From: Nitratireductor pacificus pht-3B
GTDB taxonomy: Bacteria; Pseudomonadota; Alphaproteobacteria; Rhizobiales; Rhizobiaceae
Assembly: GCF_000300335.1 (NCBI RefSeq)
Contig: NZ_AMRM01000004.1
Span: forward strand, 62,001-126,000
Direction: 5' to 3'
Length of the DNA stretch: 64,000 nt
The notes under the pieces were generated by a model. That model saw only the letters and a list, made by a program, of their open reading frames with translations, was not told the origin of the DNA and did no database searches. The position numbers and the translations under genes were made by a program. Shown here one piece after another: positions 1-8,955 of the stretch. Within the stretch, counting starts at the first letter, position 1, and every line of letters starts with the position of its first letter.

Positions 1-2719
1 CAAGCGGCGTGGCACGGTCGAGCGGCTTGCCGAAGATCGTCTCCGCCGCCCGGTTGGCATAGGTCACGACGCTCTTGTCGTTGACGCAGACGAGCCCGGC
101 TTCCAGCGCGTCGAGCAGGCGTGCCATACGCCGCTGGGAAAGCCTGAGCGCGTCTTCCACCTGGATGCGCCGGTCGACCTCGTCGCGGAGCGCCAGGTTC
201 TCCTCGGCCCGGCTGCGCGCGCGGCGGGCCTCGATCAGCGTCGAGATGCGCGTCAGGAGCTCGTCCTTGACGAAGGGCTTGACCACATAGTCGTTGGCGC
301 CCGCCTCGAAACCGGAGATCATGTCGCGCGTGCGGCTGCGCGCCGTGACCATGATGATCGGCAGGTCGATCAGCGAGTGCTGCCGGCGCAGCGCCCTGGC
401 CACCTCCAGCCCGGACATGTCGTTCATCATTACGTCGAGGATGACGAGGTCCGGCTTGTTCTCGCGCACCGCCTCTATGCCGGCGCGGCCGTTGTCGGCG
501 CTGATCACGCGGTAGCCCTGCGGCAGAAGCACGTTGCGCAGCACCTGCAGATTGATCGGCTCGTCGTCGACGACGACGATGGTCGGCGCGTCGGCGCCGC
601 CGTCGGACGGAGCGGGCGTTTCGAACGCGTCGAGCGGGTTGATGGTCTGGTGCAGGCCGCCCGGATACTTGCCGCGCGCCTGTTCGGCCGCGTCGGCGCC
701 GGCGGCGGGCAGGCGCAGCACGAAGCGCGATCCCTGGCCGACCTCGCTCGTCGCCGTCAGCGTGCCGCCGAGCAGGGCGGCGAGATTGCGGGCGATGGCG
801 AGGCCCAGCCCGGTGCCGCTCTTCTTCTGGGTGATGTCGATGTTGTCTGCCTGCTCGAGCGGCTGGAAGATGCGCTCGAGATTGTCCGGCGAGATGCCGC
901 GCCCCGTATCCTCGACGGCAACCGCCACCGCATCGCCGTCCTGCCAGGCGGTGACATGGATATGCCCGTCATCGACATATTTGATGGCGTTGCCGATCAG
1001 GTTGTAGAGGATCTGCTCGAAGCGCACGGGGTCGGCCATCACCGGCGGCGTCTCGTCGGGAATATCGACCCGCAGGCTGACCGGCTCGCCGGAAAGCAGC
1101 GGCTCCGAAAGCAGCAGGACCTGCCGCACGCCGGTGGCCACGTCGACCGCCTGGATGTCGAGGCGCATCCGGCCCTGGCGGATACGGTAGAGATCGAGCA
1201 GATCGTCCACCAGCCGCGACAGGCGGCGTGCCGAGAAGGTGATGAGTTGCAGCTGGTTGCGCTGCGCGGGAGCGATGTCGCCTGCCGCGCCCGCCGACAG
1301 CGTTTCCGAAATGCCGATGATGCCGTTCAGCGGGGTGCGCAGTTCGTGCGATGTGTTGGCGAGGAACTGGTCCTTCATCCGGTCGGCCTGTTCCAGCGCG
1401 ACGTTCTTCTCGGCGACCTGGCTGATATGCTCTTCCAGCTCGCGGTTCTTCTGGCTGATCAGCTTCACCTGCTCGCGCAGCGCGTCGCGCATCCGGCCGA
1501 CGGCTTGCGAGAGTCGGGCGAACTCGGTCGGCTGGTCGAACCGTGGCAGCCGCATGTCGAGCGCGCCGGCGGCGACCGCCTCGGCGGCGTCGGTGACCGA
1601 TTTCAGCGGCCGCGTCTGTGAGCGCGCCAGGAACAGGGACAGGAGCAGGATGACCGGCAGGGCCAGCGCGCCGACGGTCAGGATGATGTCGCGAAGCTGC
1701 CTGCTGGCGGCGAAGGCCGAGGCGGCGTCTGCATCGACCGCGAGCAGCCAGCTTGCGTCCGGCAGGCGCAGATGTGTCCAGGCGGACAGGGCCGGCGCGC
1801 CGAGCAGTCCCGTATCGAGCATCGCCACCGCGCTCGGCGTCTCCATGTCGGCGGGGACCGTCACCGGTTCGCCGGGAGGCAGCGCGTTCCGGGCGGAAGA
1901 GGCGATCACCGTCCCGCGGGAGGAGATCAGGCTGAGCGTGCCGTTGGCTCCCTCGCGCCCGCCCATCAACGCCGCCAGCTTCTCCGCCGGCAGGCGCAGG
2001 ATCGCCGCGCCGCTGGAGCGCTGGTAGAGGTTCACGCGGGCGACAAAATAGGCGGAGAAGCGGCCCGTCTGCGTGTCGCGCGAGAAGTCGTAGAAGACGA
2101 TGCCGTTGTCGTCCGGATTATCCGCCAGCGCCGCCAGCGCGCGCGACAGGGTGGTGTCTTCTCGCGGCAGGAGCCGGCCCAGATAGTCGTCTTTCAGGAC
2201 GGAGTAGACGACGCGACCGCGCGCATTGACCAGATAGACATTGTCGAATTCCGAGCTGGCGACGAAGGTCTGGTATTCCTCGTGAAACTGGTTGTGCGCA
2301 TTGGCATAGGCCAGCGCCTCGCGCAGCAGGCGGTCATAGTTCAGCGGGTCGGGGCTTTCGCTTCCGTCCCCCGTAACGCCGAACAGCTCGCGCAGCTTCG
2401 CCGCTGCGGTTTCCGCTTCGGGCGCCATCTGGCTCATCGCGTAGCTGAAGCCGTAGAAGTCGCCGATCGAATAGCGGGCGATGTTGGTCTGGGCGAGGCT
2501 CTCCGCCTGACGCCGCGCGAACGAGATGTACTGGGTCACCTCGCTCTTCTTGGCATCGCGCGCGAAGGCGATTCTCTCGAACGTCTCCCGCGCGATATTG
2601 GCATTAACCAGTGAGAAGAAAACCATGGCGCTGACGGCCAGCGGTATGATGGATACCACCAGCAGGACTGTCAGCAGCCGGGCCTGAAAGCCCGCCGGAA
2701 CCAGACGGCGCCAATGCAT
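1..2719 (-). CDS. Hybrid sensor histidine kinase / response regulator with C-terminal PAS (3' end outside window)
   Basis: At least 906 residues are visible, and the gene continues past base 1. The start is the ATG at 2719, behind a GGGAGG ribosome site. An N-terminal membrane segment (about residues 15-40) precedes a long extracytoplasmic region that looks like a double-Cache sensor. A second membrane segment and HAMP region follow near 360-400. Next come a HisKA domain with phospho-acceptor His458 (HELRTPLNG), a HATPase domain with DTGRG and GTGLGLAIA boxes, and a receiver domain with phospho-acceptor Asp762 (DVMM). A coiled-coil linker leads into a PAS domain that is cut by the window edge. 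The protein should autophosphorylate and pass phosphate to its own receiver. The ligand is unknown, and what follows the PAS cannot be seen. It is divergent from a solute-binding protein gene, which may be a target; that link is inference. Confidence 0.93.
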   Translation of the reverse strand, partial: MHWRRLVPAGFQARLLTVLLVVSIIPLAVSAMVFFSLVNANIARETFERIAFARDAKKSEVTQYISFARRQAESLAQTNIARYSIGDFYGFSYAMSQMAPEAETAAAKLRELFGVTGDGSESPDPLNYDRLLREALAYANAHNQFHEEYQTFVASSEFDNVYLVNARGRVVYSVLKDDYLGRLLPREDTTLSRALAALADNPDDNGIVFYDFSRDTQTGRFSAYFVARVNLYQRSSGAAILRLPAEKLAALMGGREGANGTLSLISSRGTVIASSARNALPPGEPVTVPADMETPSAVAMLDTGLLGAPALSAWTHLRLPDASWLLAVDADAASAFAASRQLRDIILTVGALALPVILLLSLFLARSQTRPLKSVTDAAEAVAAGALDMRLPRFDQPTEFARLSQAVGRMRDALREQVKLISQKNRELEEHISQVAEKNVALEQADRMKDQFLANTSHELRTPLNGIIGISETLSAGAAGDIAPAQRNQLQLITFSARRLSRLVDDLLDLYRIRQGRMRLDIQAVDVATGVRQVLLLSEPLLSGEPVSLRVDIPDETPPVMADPVRFEQILYNLIGNAIKYVDDGHIHVTAWQDGDAVAVAVEDTGRGISPDNLERIFQPLEQADNIDITQKKSGTGLGLAIARNLAALLGGTLTATSEVGQGSRFVLRLPAAGADAAEQARGKYPGGLHQTINPLDAFETPAPSDGGADAPTIVVVDDEPINLQVLRNVLLPQGYRVISADNGRAGIEAVRENKPDLVILDVMMNDMSGLEVARALRRQHSLIDLPIIMVTARSRTRDMISGFEAGANDYVVKPFVKDELLTRISTLIEARRARSRAEENLALRDEVDRRIQVEDALRLSQRRMARLLDALEAGLVCVNDKSVVTYANRAAETIFGKPLDRATPL

Positions 2720-2819
2720 GAATCCTCCCGGACCGGCGTAAAAAGCCGATCGACTGGGGTCAGGCTAGCGAAACGGGGCGGCTTCGCCAAGACCGCGCGC
2801 CGCCGGATTCGGCGAATGC

Positions 2820-2846
2820 GACGAAACTGACGAAATTTACGAAAAA
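2820..2846 (+). repeat. Three tandem 9-bp repeats in a divergent promoter region
   Basis: Three consecutive 9-mers share the core ACGAAA (GACGAAACT, GACGAAATT, TACGAAAAA). They lie between the divergent sensor kinase and the ABC transporter binding-protein gene, about 135 bp upstream of the latter. Evenly spaced direct repeats in this position may be binding sites for a regulator; this is inference only. The rest of the 262-bp intergenic region shows no other clear signal. Confidence 0.4.
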
Positions 2847-2981
2847 GAGGGTGGCATTAAACTGGTCTGTTCCATCACACTAGATTTGCTGCACCAGAGC
2901 GCGGGCCTGCCATTGGCCGGAGGAGGCGCGGGGCGTGGCGCGGAGGCGGATGGTCCGCCTGCTTTCTTGAGGGAGGAAACG

Positions 2982-4640
2982 ATGAGACATTTTCTGACGG
3001 CCGGGCTGATCCTGGCCGCGGGTGCGGTGCAGGCGCCATCGGCGATGGCCGAAGCCGTGCTGACGGCGCTGCCGGTGCAGCGCACGGCGTGGATCGAGAA
3101 CTACAATCCGTTCAACCAGTCCACCAGGCTGCCATCGGTCAACGACTTCATCTACGAGCCGCTGATCATCTTCAACACGCTGAAGGGCGGCGAGGCGAAC
3201 TATCGCCTGGCGACCGCCTATGAATATGCCGACGATCTGAAGAGCCTGACCTTTACCCTGCGCGACGGCGTCACCTGGTCTGACGGCAAGCCATTCACCA
3301 CCAAGGACGTCGCCTTCACCCTGGACCTGGTCAAGAAGCACAAGGCGCTCGACATCTACGGCCTCGACAAGATCGTCGCCTCGACCGAGGTCGTTGACGA
3401 CAAGACCATCCGCTTCAACCTGACCGACGCCAATTCGGGCGCGCACTACCAGATCGTCCGCCTTGCCGTGGTGCCCGAGCATGTCTGGGCAAGCGTCGAG
3501 GACCCGGTGACCTTCACCAATCCGAACCCGGTCGGCAGCGGCCCGCTCACGACGATCCGCCGCTTCACGCCGCAGGAATACATCCAGTGCCGCAACGAGA
3601 ATTACTGGGATGCCGAGACGCTGAAGGTCGACTGCATGCGCTTCCCGCAGATCGGCACCAACGACCAGGCCCTTGCGGCGGCGGCGCGCGGCGAGCTGGA
3701 CTGGATGGGGTCGTTCCTGCCCGACATCGAGAAGACCTTCGTCGCGCAGGATCCCGAGAACCACAAATACTGGTTCCCAGCCGGCTCACTCGTCGCCTTC
3801 AACATGAACATGGAAGCGAAGAACGAGGGCAACCGCGAGGCCTTCACCGACGTGAACTTCCGCCGCGCCGTCTCGATGGCCATCGACCGTGAGGCAATGG
3901 TCGACATCGCCGGCTACGGCTATCCGACGATCAACCAGTATCCCTCCGGCCTCGGCCAGGCCTTCCACTCGTGGAACAATCCCGAGGTGGACGCGCAGTA
4001 CGGCAAGTACACGCGCTACGATGTCGAGGGCGCCAAGGCGCTGCTGGCAGAAGCGGGCTACAAGGACACGGACGGCGATGGCCGTATCGAGACGCCGAGC
4101 GGCAAGAAGATCTCCTTCAACATCATCGTGCCGAACGGCTGGACCGATTGGGTCAACACGGTGCAGCTCGCCGTCGAGGGTCTGACGGCGGTCGGCGTCC
4201 AGGCACAGGTCGCAACGCCCGAGCAGGCGGTGTGGTCGGAAAGCCTGATTAACGGCGACTACGACATGGCGATGAACGCCTATTTCACCGGCGTCACCCC
4301 GCAATACCACATGGATCTCGGCCTTCATTCCCGCCATCAGGGCAAGACCCGCTTCGGCGCGACGCGCTACTACAACGAAAAGCTCGACGAGCTGCTCGAC
4401 GGGTTCTTCAAGACCGGCGATGTCGAGGAACAGCGCAAGGTCATGAACGAGATGCAGATGGAGATCGGCCGCGACATGCCCTACATCGCCATCTTCAACA
4501 ACCCGCTCTGGTACCAGTACAACACCAAGCGCTTCACGGGCTTCTTCAGCGCCGAAAACCCGGTCGCCAAGCCCGTCATCCATGACGAGACGCCCGAGCG
4601 TCTGCTTCACCTGCTCGCGCTGCGGCCCGTGGAAGACTGA
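2982..4640 (+). CDS. ABC transporter substrate-binding protein, family 5 (peptide/oligosaccharide)
   Basis: 552 residues. The start is the ATG at 2982, with GGGAGG 11 bases upstream. An earlier in-frame start is rejected because this one opens directly into a signal peptide (MRHFLTAGLILAAGAVQAP, cleavage near AMA-EA). The body is a typical SBP_bac_5 protein, with a region like YEPLIIFNT, the segment SDGKPFTTKDVAFTLD, and the usual length of about 530-600 residues. It would bind its ligand in the periplasm and deliver it to the two downstream permeases. Family-5 proteins carry peptides, nickel, opines or cello-oligosaccharides, and the sequence alone does not decide which. A strong hairpin follows the gene, before the permease genes. 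Confidence 0.93.
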   Translation: MRHFLTAGLILAAGAVQAPSAMAEAVLTALPVQRTAWIENYNPFNQSTRLPSVNDFIYEPLIIFNTLKGGEANYRLATAYEYADDLKSLTFTLRDGVTWSDGKPFTTKDVAFTLDLVKKHKALDIYGLDKIVASTEVVDDKTIRFNLTDANSGAHYQIVRLAVVPEHVWASVEDPVTFTNPNPVGSGPLTTIRRFTPQEYIQCRNENYWDAETLKVDCMRFPQIGTNDQALAAAARGELDWMGSFLPDIEKTFVAQDPENHKYWFPAGSLVAFNMNMEAKNEGNREAFTDVNFRRAVSMAIDREAMVDIAGYGYPTINQYPSGLGQAFHSWNNPEVDAQYGKYTRYDVEGAKALLAEAGYKDTDGDGRIETPSGKKISFNIIVPNGWTDWVNTVQLAVEGLTAVGVQAQVATPEQAVWSESLINGDYDMAMNAYFTGVTPQYHMDLGLHSRHQGKTRFGATRYYNEKLDELLDGFFKTGDVEEQRKVMNEMQMEIGRDMPYIAIFNNPLWYQYNTKRFTGFFSAENPVAKPVIHDETPERLLHLLALRPVED

Positions 4641-4669
4641 CCACCCGTCTTCAAGGTCGCCTCCTCCCG

Positions 4670-4695
4670 CCTTCTCCCCGTCCGCGGGGAGAAGG
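4670..4695 (+). repeat. Palindromic repeat (R2 family core) between binding-protein and permease genes
   Basis: Perfect 11-bp stem CCTTCTCCCCG/CGGGGAGAAGG with a 4-base loop. The same core recurs at 53415-53438 and 58655-58680. Its position just after the binding-protein gene and before the permeases is where hairpins often protect the upstream message and give more binding protein than permease; that role is inference. Confidence 0.8.
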
Positions 4696-4798
4696 TTCCG
4701 GGAAGGTTCGAGAAGAACACAAGTTTGCTAGACTGCAGACACAAGAAGGCGCTGGCGTGGGCAAACCCATGTGAACGGCGCGGCGAATAGGGGATCCA

Positions 4799-5776
4799 AT
4801 GCGCTTCGTTCTGCGTCGGCTCGCATTCTATCTGGTTGCCTTCCTGGTGGCGGCGACCTTCAACTTCCTGATCCCGCGGCTGATGCCCGGCAATCCGGCC
4901 GACATCATGCTGGCGCAGTCTCAGGGAACCATACCGCCCGAGGCCCGCGAGGCGCTGATGGCGACGTTCGGCTTCATCAACGAACCGCTCCACCTGCAGT
5001 ATCTGAAATATCTCGCCTCGATCTTCACCTGGGATTTCGGGCTTTCGGTCAAATACTATCCGACCCCGGTGATCGACCTTCTGACGCGGGCGCTGCCCTG
5101 GACGCTGTTCCTGACCGGAACGGCCACGCTGCTCGCCTATGCGCTCGGCACGCTGTTCGGCATTCGCGCCGCCTGGCAGCGCGGCGGGCGCTTCGACAGC
5201 GTGATCTCGCCGATGGCGCTGGCGCTCCAGTCGGTGCCGGCAGTGGTCATCGCGCTGACCGCGCTGTTCGTCTTCGCGGTCTCCCTGAACTGGCTGCCGA
5301 CGGGCTATGCCTACGACCCGTCGCTCGAGCCTTCGCTCGACGGTACATTCCTCTCCTCCACCTTGAAGCACGCGCTGATGCCGGTCCTGTCGCTCGGCCT
5401 CGTCCTGGTCGGCGGCTATCTGGTCACCATGCGCAACAACATGATCGGCCAGCTCGGCGAGGATTATGTGCATCTGGCCGAGGCCAAGGGCCTGTCCGAC
5501 GCGCGGGTGCGCTACAACTATGCCGCCCGCAACGCGCTGCTGCCCTCCATCACCGCCTTCGCGATCAGCCTCGGCTCCGTCTTCGGCGGCTCGCTCATCA
5601 CCGAGGTGGTGTTCAACTATCCGGGCCTCGGAAACCTGCTCTACCAGGGGGTCATCGCCCGCGACTTCCCGCTGATCCAGGGACAATTGCTGATCATGAC
5701 GCTGGCCATGCTGGCGGCCAATTTCGCCGTCGACCTCGCCTATGTGGCGCTCGACCCGCGCCTCCGGAGGGCCTGA
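4799..5776 (+). CDS. ABC transporter permease, DppB/OppB type
   Basis: 325 residues. The ATG at 4799 has AGGGGA upstream. The protein is an inner-membrane BPD_transp_1 permease with about six transmembrane segments. It has the family N-terminus (LRRLAFYLVAFLVAATFNFLIPRLMPGNP) and the EAA-type coupling loop EDYVHLAEAKGLSDARV, which docks on the ATPases, followed by NALLP. It pairs with the permease encoded immediately downstream; the two genes share an ATGA overlap at 5776, so translation is probably coupled. The substrate is the same as that of the upstream binding protein and is not determined. Confidence 0.94.
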   Translation: MRFVLRRLAFYLVAFLVAATFNFLIPRLMPGNPADIMLAQSQGTIPPEAREALMATFGFINEPLHLQYLKYLASIFTWDFGLSVKYYPTPVIDLLTRALPWTLFLTGTATLLAYALGTLFGIRAAWQRGGRFDSVISPMALALQSVPAVVIALTALFVFAVSLNWLPTGYAYDPSLEPSLDGTFLSSTLKHALMPVLSLGLVLVGGYLVTMRNNMIGQLGEDYVHLAEAKGLSDARVRYNYAARNALLPSITAFAISLGSVFGGSLITEVVFNYPGLGNLLYQGVIARDFPLIQGQLLIMTLAMLAANFAVDLAYVALDPRLRRA

Positions 5777-6684
5777 TGCTCGATCTCCTCAAGATATTCA
5801 TCCGCAACCGCAAGGCGGCCGCCGGCCTGCTGATCGTGGTCTTCTATGTCGTGGTGGCGCTGGCCGCGCCGCTGATTACCAGCCACGATCCCAACAAGCG
5901 CGTCAGCCGCCCGCACCAGCCGCCGAGCATCGAATATTCGATGGGCACGACGCGCATGGGGCGCGATGTCTACACGCAGCTCGTCTGGGGAACGCGCACC
6001 TCGCTGATGGTCGGCATACTGGCGGGCTTCATCGTCACGCTGATCGGCACCGTCGTCGGCCTGACAGCCGCCTACTACGGCGGTGCCACTGACGAAACGC
6101 TCAACTTCGCCACCAATGTGGTGCTCGTCCTGCCGCAGCTTCCCCTGCTGCTCGTGCTGGCGGCTTTCCTCGGCCAGGTCGGGCCGCTCGCCATCGCGGT
6201 CATCATCGGCCTGACCTCATGGGCCTGGGGGGCGCGCGTCACGCGGGCGCAGGCGATGACGCTGAAGAACCGCGAGTTCATCCAGGCCTCCGAACTGATC
6301 GGCGAGCCGGTCTGGCGCATGATCCTGGTCGAGATGCTGCCCAACCTCCTGTCGATCATCTGCTTCAACTTCATCGGCAGCGTCATCTTCACCATCATCA
6401 CCCAGGCGACGCTCGAGTTTCTCGGGCTGGGCGATCCACTGTCCGTCTCCTGGGGCACGATGCTTTACAACGCCAACAATGCCTCGGCCATCACGGTCGG
6501 CGCGTGGTGGGAGATGGCGGCGCCCTGCGCGGCGATCGTCCTGATCGGCATCGGCCTGTCGCTGCTCAATTTCGGCGTCGACGAGATATCGAACCCGCGC
6601 CTGCGCACGCTGGGCGCCATCGGCAAGGCGATGAAGCTGCAGAAGAGGCTCGACCGCGAACGGCTGATGGAGAAAGAGGCATGA
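5776..6684 (+). CDS. ABC transporter permease, DppC/OppC type
   Basis: 302 residues. The start ATG overlaps the stop of the preceding permease (ATGA). The protein has the short cytoplasmic N-terminus and first transmembrane segment typical of OppC_N, the motif DPNKRVSRPHQPP followed by GTTRMGRDVYTQLVWGTRTSL, and then the EAA loop REFIQASELIGEPVWRMI. It forms the heterodimeric channel with the DppB-like subunit. Its stop overlaps the start of the first ATPase gene, again in an ATGA arrangement. Confidence 0.94.
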   Translation: MLDLLKIFIRNRKAAAGLLIVVFYVVVALAAPLITSHDPNKRVSRPHQPPSIEYSMGTTRMGRDVYTQLVWGTRTSLMVGILAGFIVTLIGTVVGLTAAYYGGATDETLNFATNVVLVLPQLPLLLVLAAFLGQVGPLAIAVIIGLTSWAWGARVTRAQAMTLKNREFIQASELIGEPVWRMILVEMLPNLLSIICFNFIGSVIFTIITQATLEFLGLGDPLSVSWGTMLYNANNASAITVGAWWEMAAPCAAIVLIGIGLSLLNFGVDEISNPRLRTLGAIGKAMKLQKRLDRERLMEKEA

Positions 6685-7484
6685 GCGCGCCGAAACCGCT
6701 TCTGTCGGTGCAAAATCTCTGCGTCGATTACCTGACGCCGACCGGCACGTTCCGCGCGGTGCGCAACGTGTCGCTCGACATCGGAAGCAACGAGATCGTC
6801 GGGCTTGCGGGCGAAAGCGGCTGCGGCAAGAGCACCATCGCCTTTTCCCTGATGCGGCTGCACCGCCCGCCGGCCTTCATCAGCGAGGGCAGGATCCTGT
6901 TCGACGGCGAGGACATTCTGGCCTTCCCGCGCCGCAGGCTGGAGGCCTGGCGGTGGAGCGGCACGTCGATGGTGTTCCAGAGCGCCATGAACTCGCTGAA
7001 CCCGGTGCTGACGGTCTTCGAGCAGTTCCGCGACATGCTCGCCCGCCACGAGCGGATGGGCCGGGACGCGGCGCGCGCCAAGGCGGCGGAGATGATGGCC
7101 ATGGTCGGCCTGCCCGCCGACCGGCTCGACGCCTTCCCGCACCAGCTTTCCGGCGGCATGCGCCAGCGCGTCGTGCTGGCCATGGCGCTGACCCTGCGCC
7201 CGCGCCTGGTCATCATGGACGAGCCGACGACGGCGCTCGACGTGGTGGTGCAGCGGGAGATCCTTCAGGAGATCGTCGCGCTGCGCCGCACGCTCGGCTT
7301 CTCGGTGCTCTTCATTACGCATGATCTGGCGCTGATGGCGCAGTTCGCCGACCGCATCGCCATCATGCTGGAAGGGCGCATCGTCGAGGAGGGTGCGGCG
7401 GCGGCGCTGGTCGCCGCCCCGCGCCACGACTACACGCGCAAGCTCTGGGCGGCCATGCCGCGCATCGAGGGGAACGCCGCATGA
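6681..7484 (+). CDS. ABC transporter ATP-binding protein, DppD/OppD type
   Basis: 267 residues. The start ATG at 6681 overlaps the upstream stop. It has Walker A GESGCGKST, Q-loop FQSAMNSLNPV, signature LSGGMRQR, Walker B LVIMDEPTTALD and switch histidine ITHDL. At 267 residues it is shorter than classic DppD (about 325) and lacks the long C-terminal oligopeptide extension with its Fe-S cysteines; only a short ...HDYTRKLWAAMPRIEG tail remains. It energises uptake together with the second ATPase, whose start overlaps this stop. Confidence 0.94.
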   Translation: MSAPKPLLSVQNLCVDYLTPTGTFRAVRNVSLDIGSNEIVGLAGESGCGKSTIAFSLMRLHRPPAFISEGRILFDGEDILAFPRRRLEAWRWSGTSMVFQSAMNSLNPVLTVFEQFRDMLARHERMGRDAARAKAAEMMAMVGLPADRLDAFPHQLSGGMRQRVVLAMALTLRPRLVIMDEPTTALDVVVQREILQEIVALRRTLGFSVLFITHDLALMAQFADRIAIMLEGRIVEEGAAAALVAAPRHDYTRKLWAAMPRIEGNAA

Positions 7485-8410
7485 CCGCACCGCTGCTGAG
7501 CCTGGAAGGCGTTTCCAAGACGTTTCATGTCCGCCCCGTCCTCGGCGCGGTGCGCCGCGTCGAGGCGCTGCGCAACGTCACGCTCTCCGTCGATCCCGGC
7601 CGTGCGCTGGCGCTGGTCGGCGAGAGCGGTTCGGGCAAGAGCACCTGCGGGCGGGCCGTCATCCGCCATTTCGAACCGAGCGCCGGGACGATCCGCTTTC
7701 GCGGCGAGGACATTTTCGAGGGCTGGACGCGCCAGGGCGACCGCGCCTATCTGCGGGCCGTCCAGATGGTGTTCCAGGATCCGTTCGCCTCGCTCAACCC
7801 GACCCACACGATCCGCCACCATCTGGAGCGTCCGCTGCGCCTGCATGGTGGCCCGGGCGACCTCGAGGCGCGTCTGCGCGGGATCCTCTCGGATGTCGAA
7901 CTCGATCCGGCGACGACGCTCGAGAAGTTCCCGCACCAGCTTTCCGGAGGGCAGCGCCAGCGGGTCAGTTTCGCGCGGGCGCTGGCGGTCGGCGCGGAGC
8001 TGATCGTCGCCGACGAGCCGACATCCATGCTCGACGTCTCGATCCGCAAATCCGTGCTCGACCTGATGCGGCGCCTGAAGGAGGAGCGCAACATCGCCTT
8101 CCTCTACATCACGCACGACATCGCCACGGCGCATTACATCGCCGAGGAGACGGCCGTGATGTTCGCCGGTCAGGTGATGGAGCGCGGCCCCTCCGATGCG
8201 GTCATCAGCAGCCCGCGCCACGCCTATTCGAAGCTGCTCATCTCGGCGGTGCCCGACCCCGCCCGCCGCTTCGACGCCGGTGCGGATGACGCGCTTGCCT
8301 TCACCCGGCAGGCCGAGGCCGTCCGCGCCAGCGCCGCCCGCCCGGTGGCGGGCTACCGGGAAGTGGCGCCCGGCCATTTCGTTGCCTATGCGGAGGCGGA
8401 GAATGCCTGA
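7481..8410 (+). CDS. ABC transporter ATP-binding protein, DppF/OppF type
   Basis: 309 residues. The start ATG overlaps the previous stop (ATGA). It has Walker A GESGSGKST, Q-loop FQDPFASLNPTHTI, signature LSGGQRQR, Walker B LIVADEPTSMLD and H-loop ITHDIA. The C-terminal part after HAYSKLLISAVPDP is the short oligopeptide-transporter tail. It is the second nucleotide-binding subunit of this five-gene importer. The next gene starts inside its last codons, which ties a GNAT enzyme into the operon. Confidence 0.94.
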   Translation: MTAPLLSLEGVSKTFHVRPVLGAVRRVEALRNVTLSVDPGRALALVGESGSGKSTCGRAVIRHFEPSAGTIRFRGEDIFEGWTRQGDRAYLRAVQMVFQDPFASLNPTHTIRHHLERPLRLHGGPGDLEARLRGILSDVELDPATTLEKFPHQLSGGQRQRVSFARALAVGAELIVADEPTSMLDVSIRKSVLDLMRRLKEERNIAFLYITHDIATAHYIAEETAVMFAGQVMERGPSDAVISSPRHAYSKLLISAVPDPARRFDAGADDALAFTRQAEAVRASAARPVAGYREVAPGHFVAYAEAENA

Positions 8411-8858
8411 CCTGATCGTGCCGCTCTACAAGCTGGCGGCGGAAGCCCCACGCGAGGACGGCGTCGTCATTCGCCGCGCCATCACGCCGGAAATGCATGT
8501 GGTCTGCGACTTCGCCACACAACATTTCGGCCGCAACTGGGCGAGCGAATGCGCCGTCGCCTTCGCGGCGCAGCCCGCCGGCGTGCTGATCGCCGTCGAG
8601 GACGGGGCCTTGCTCGGCTTTGCCTGCTACGACGCGACGGCGAAGGGCTTCTTCGGTCCCACCGGGGTGGCGGAGGCGGCGCGCGGCCGCGGTGTCGGCG
8701 CGGGCCTCCTGATGGCGACACTCCATGCGATGCGGCATGCCGGCTATGCCTACGCGGTCATTGGTGCCGCCGGCCCCGTGGATTTCTACAAGCGGCAGTG
8801 CGGAGCGATCGAGATACCTGGCTCCGACCCCGGCATCTACGAGGGCATGCTGCGCTGA
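8403..8858 (+). CDS. GNAT-family N-acetyltransferase coupled to the ABC transporter operon
   Basis: 151 residues. The ATG at 8403 lies inside the end of the preceding ATPase gene (8-base overlap), so the two are probably translationally coupled. The acetyl-CoA binding loop is RGRGVGAGLL (about residues 94-103), followed by the helix LMATLHAMRHAGYAYAVI and the C-terminal DFYKRQCGA strand, which is typical of GNAT folds. It would transfer an acetyl group from acetyl-CoA to an amine. The acceptor is unknown, but an acetyltransferase coupled to a peptide or amino-sugar type importer suggests that it modifies the imported compound. Confidence 0.85.
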   Translation: MPDLIVPLYKLAAEAPREDGVVIRRAITPEMHVVCDFATQHFGRNWASECAVAFAAQPAGVLIAVEDGALLGFACYDATAKGFFGPTGVAEAARGRGVGAGLLMATLHAMRHAGYAYAVIGAAGPVDFYKRQCGAIEIPGSDPGIYEGMLR

Positions 8859-8955
8859 TTGGCCCGTGCCGCCGGCCCGCTCCGGGGGCTATGCCTCGGG
8901 CGAAAATCATCTATACGTGCCACCGGAAACGCACTCTTGAGACTGGTGGGTGGAA

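Noticed and set aside
377-1621. Long plus-strand frames over the first 2.7 kb
   Set aside because: They are the reverse of a continuous minus-strand hybrid kinase that has clear kinase and receiver motifs but no stop inside the window.
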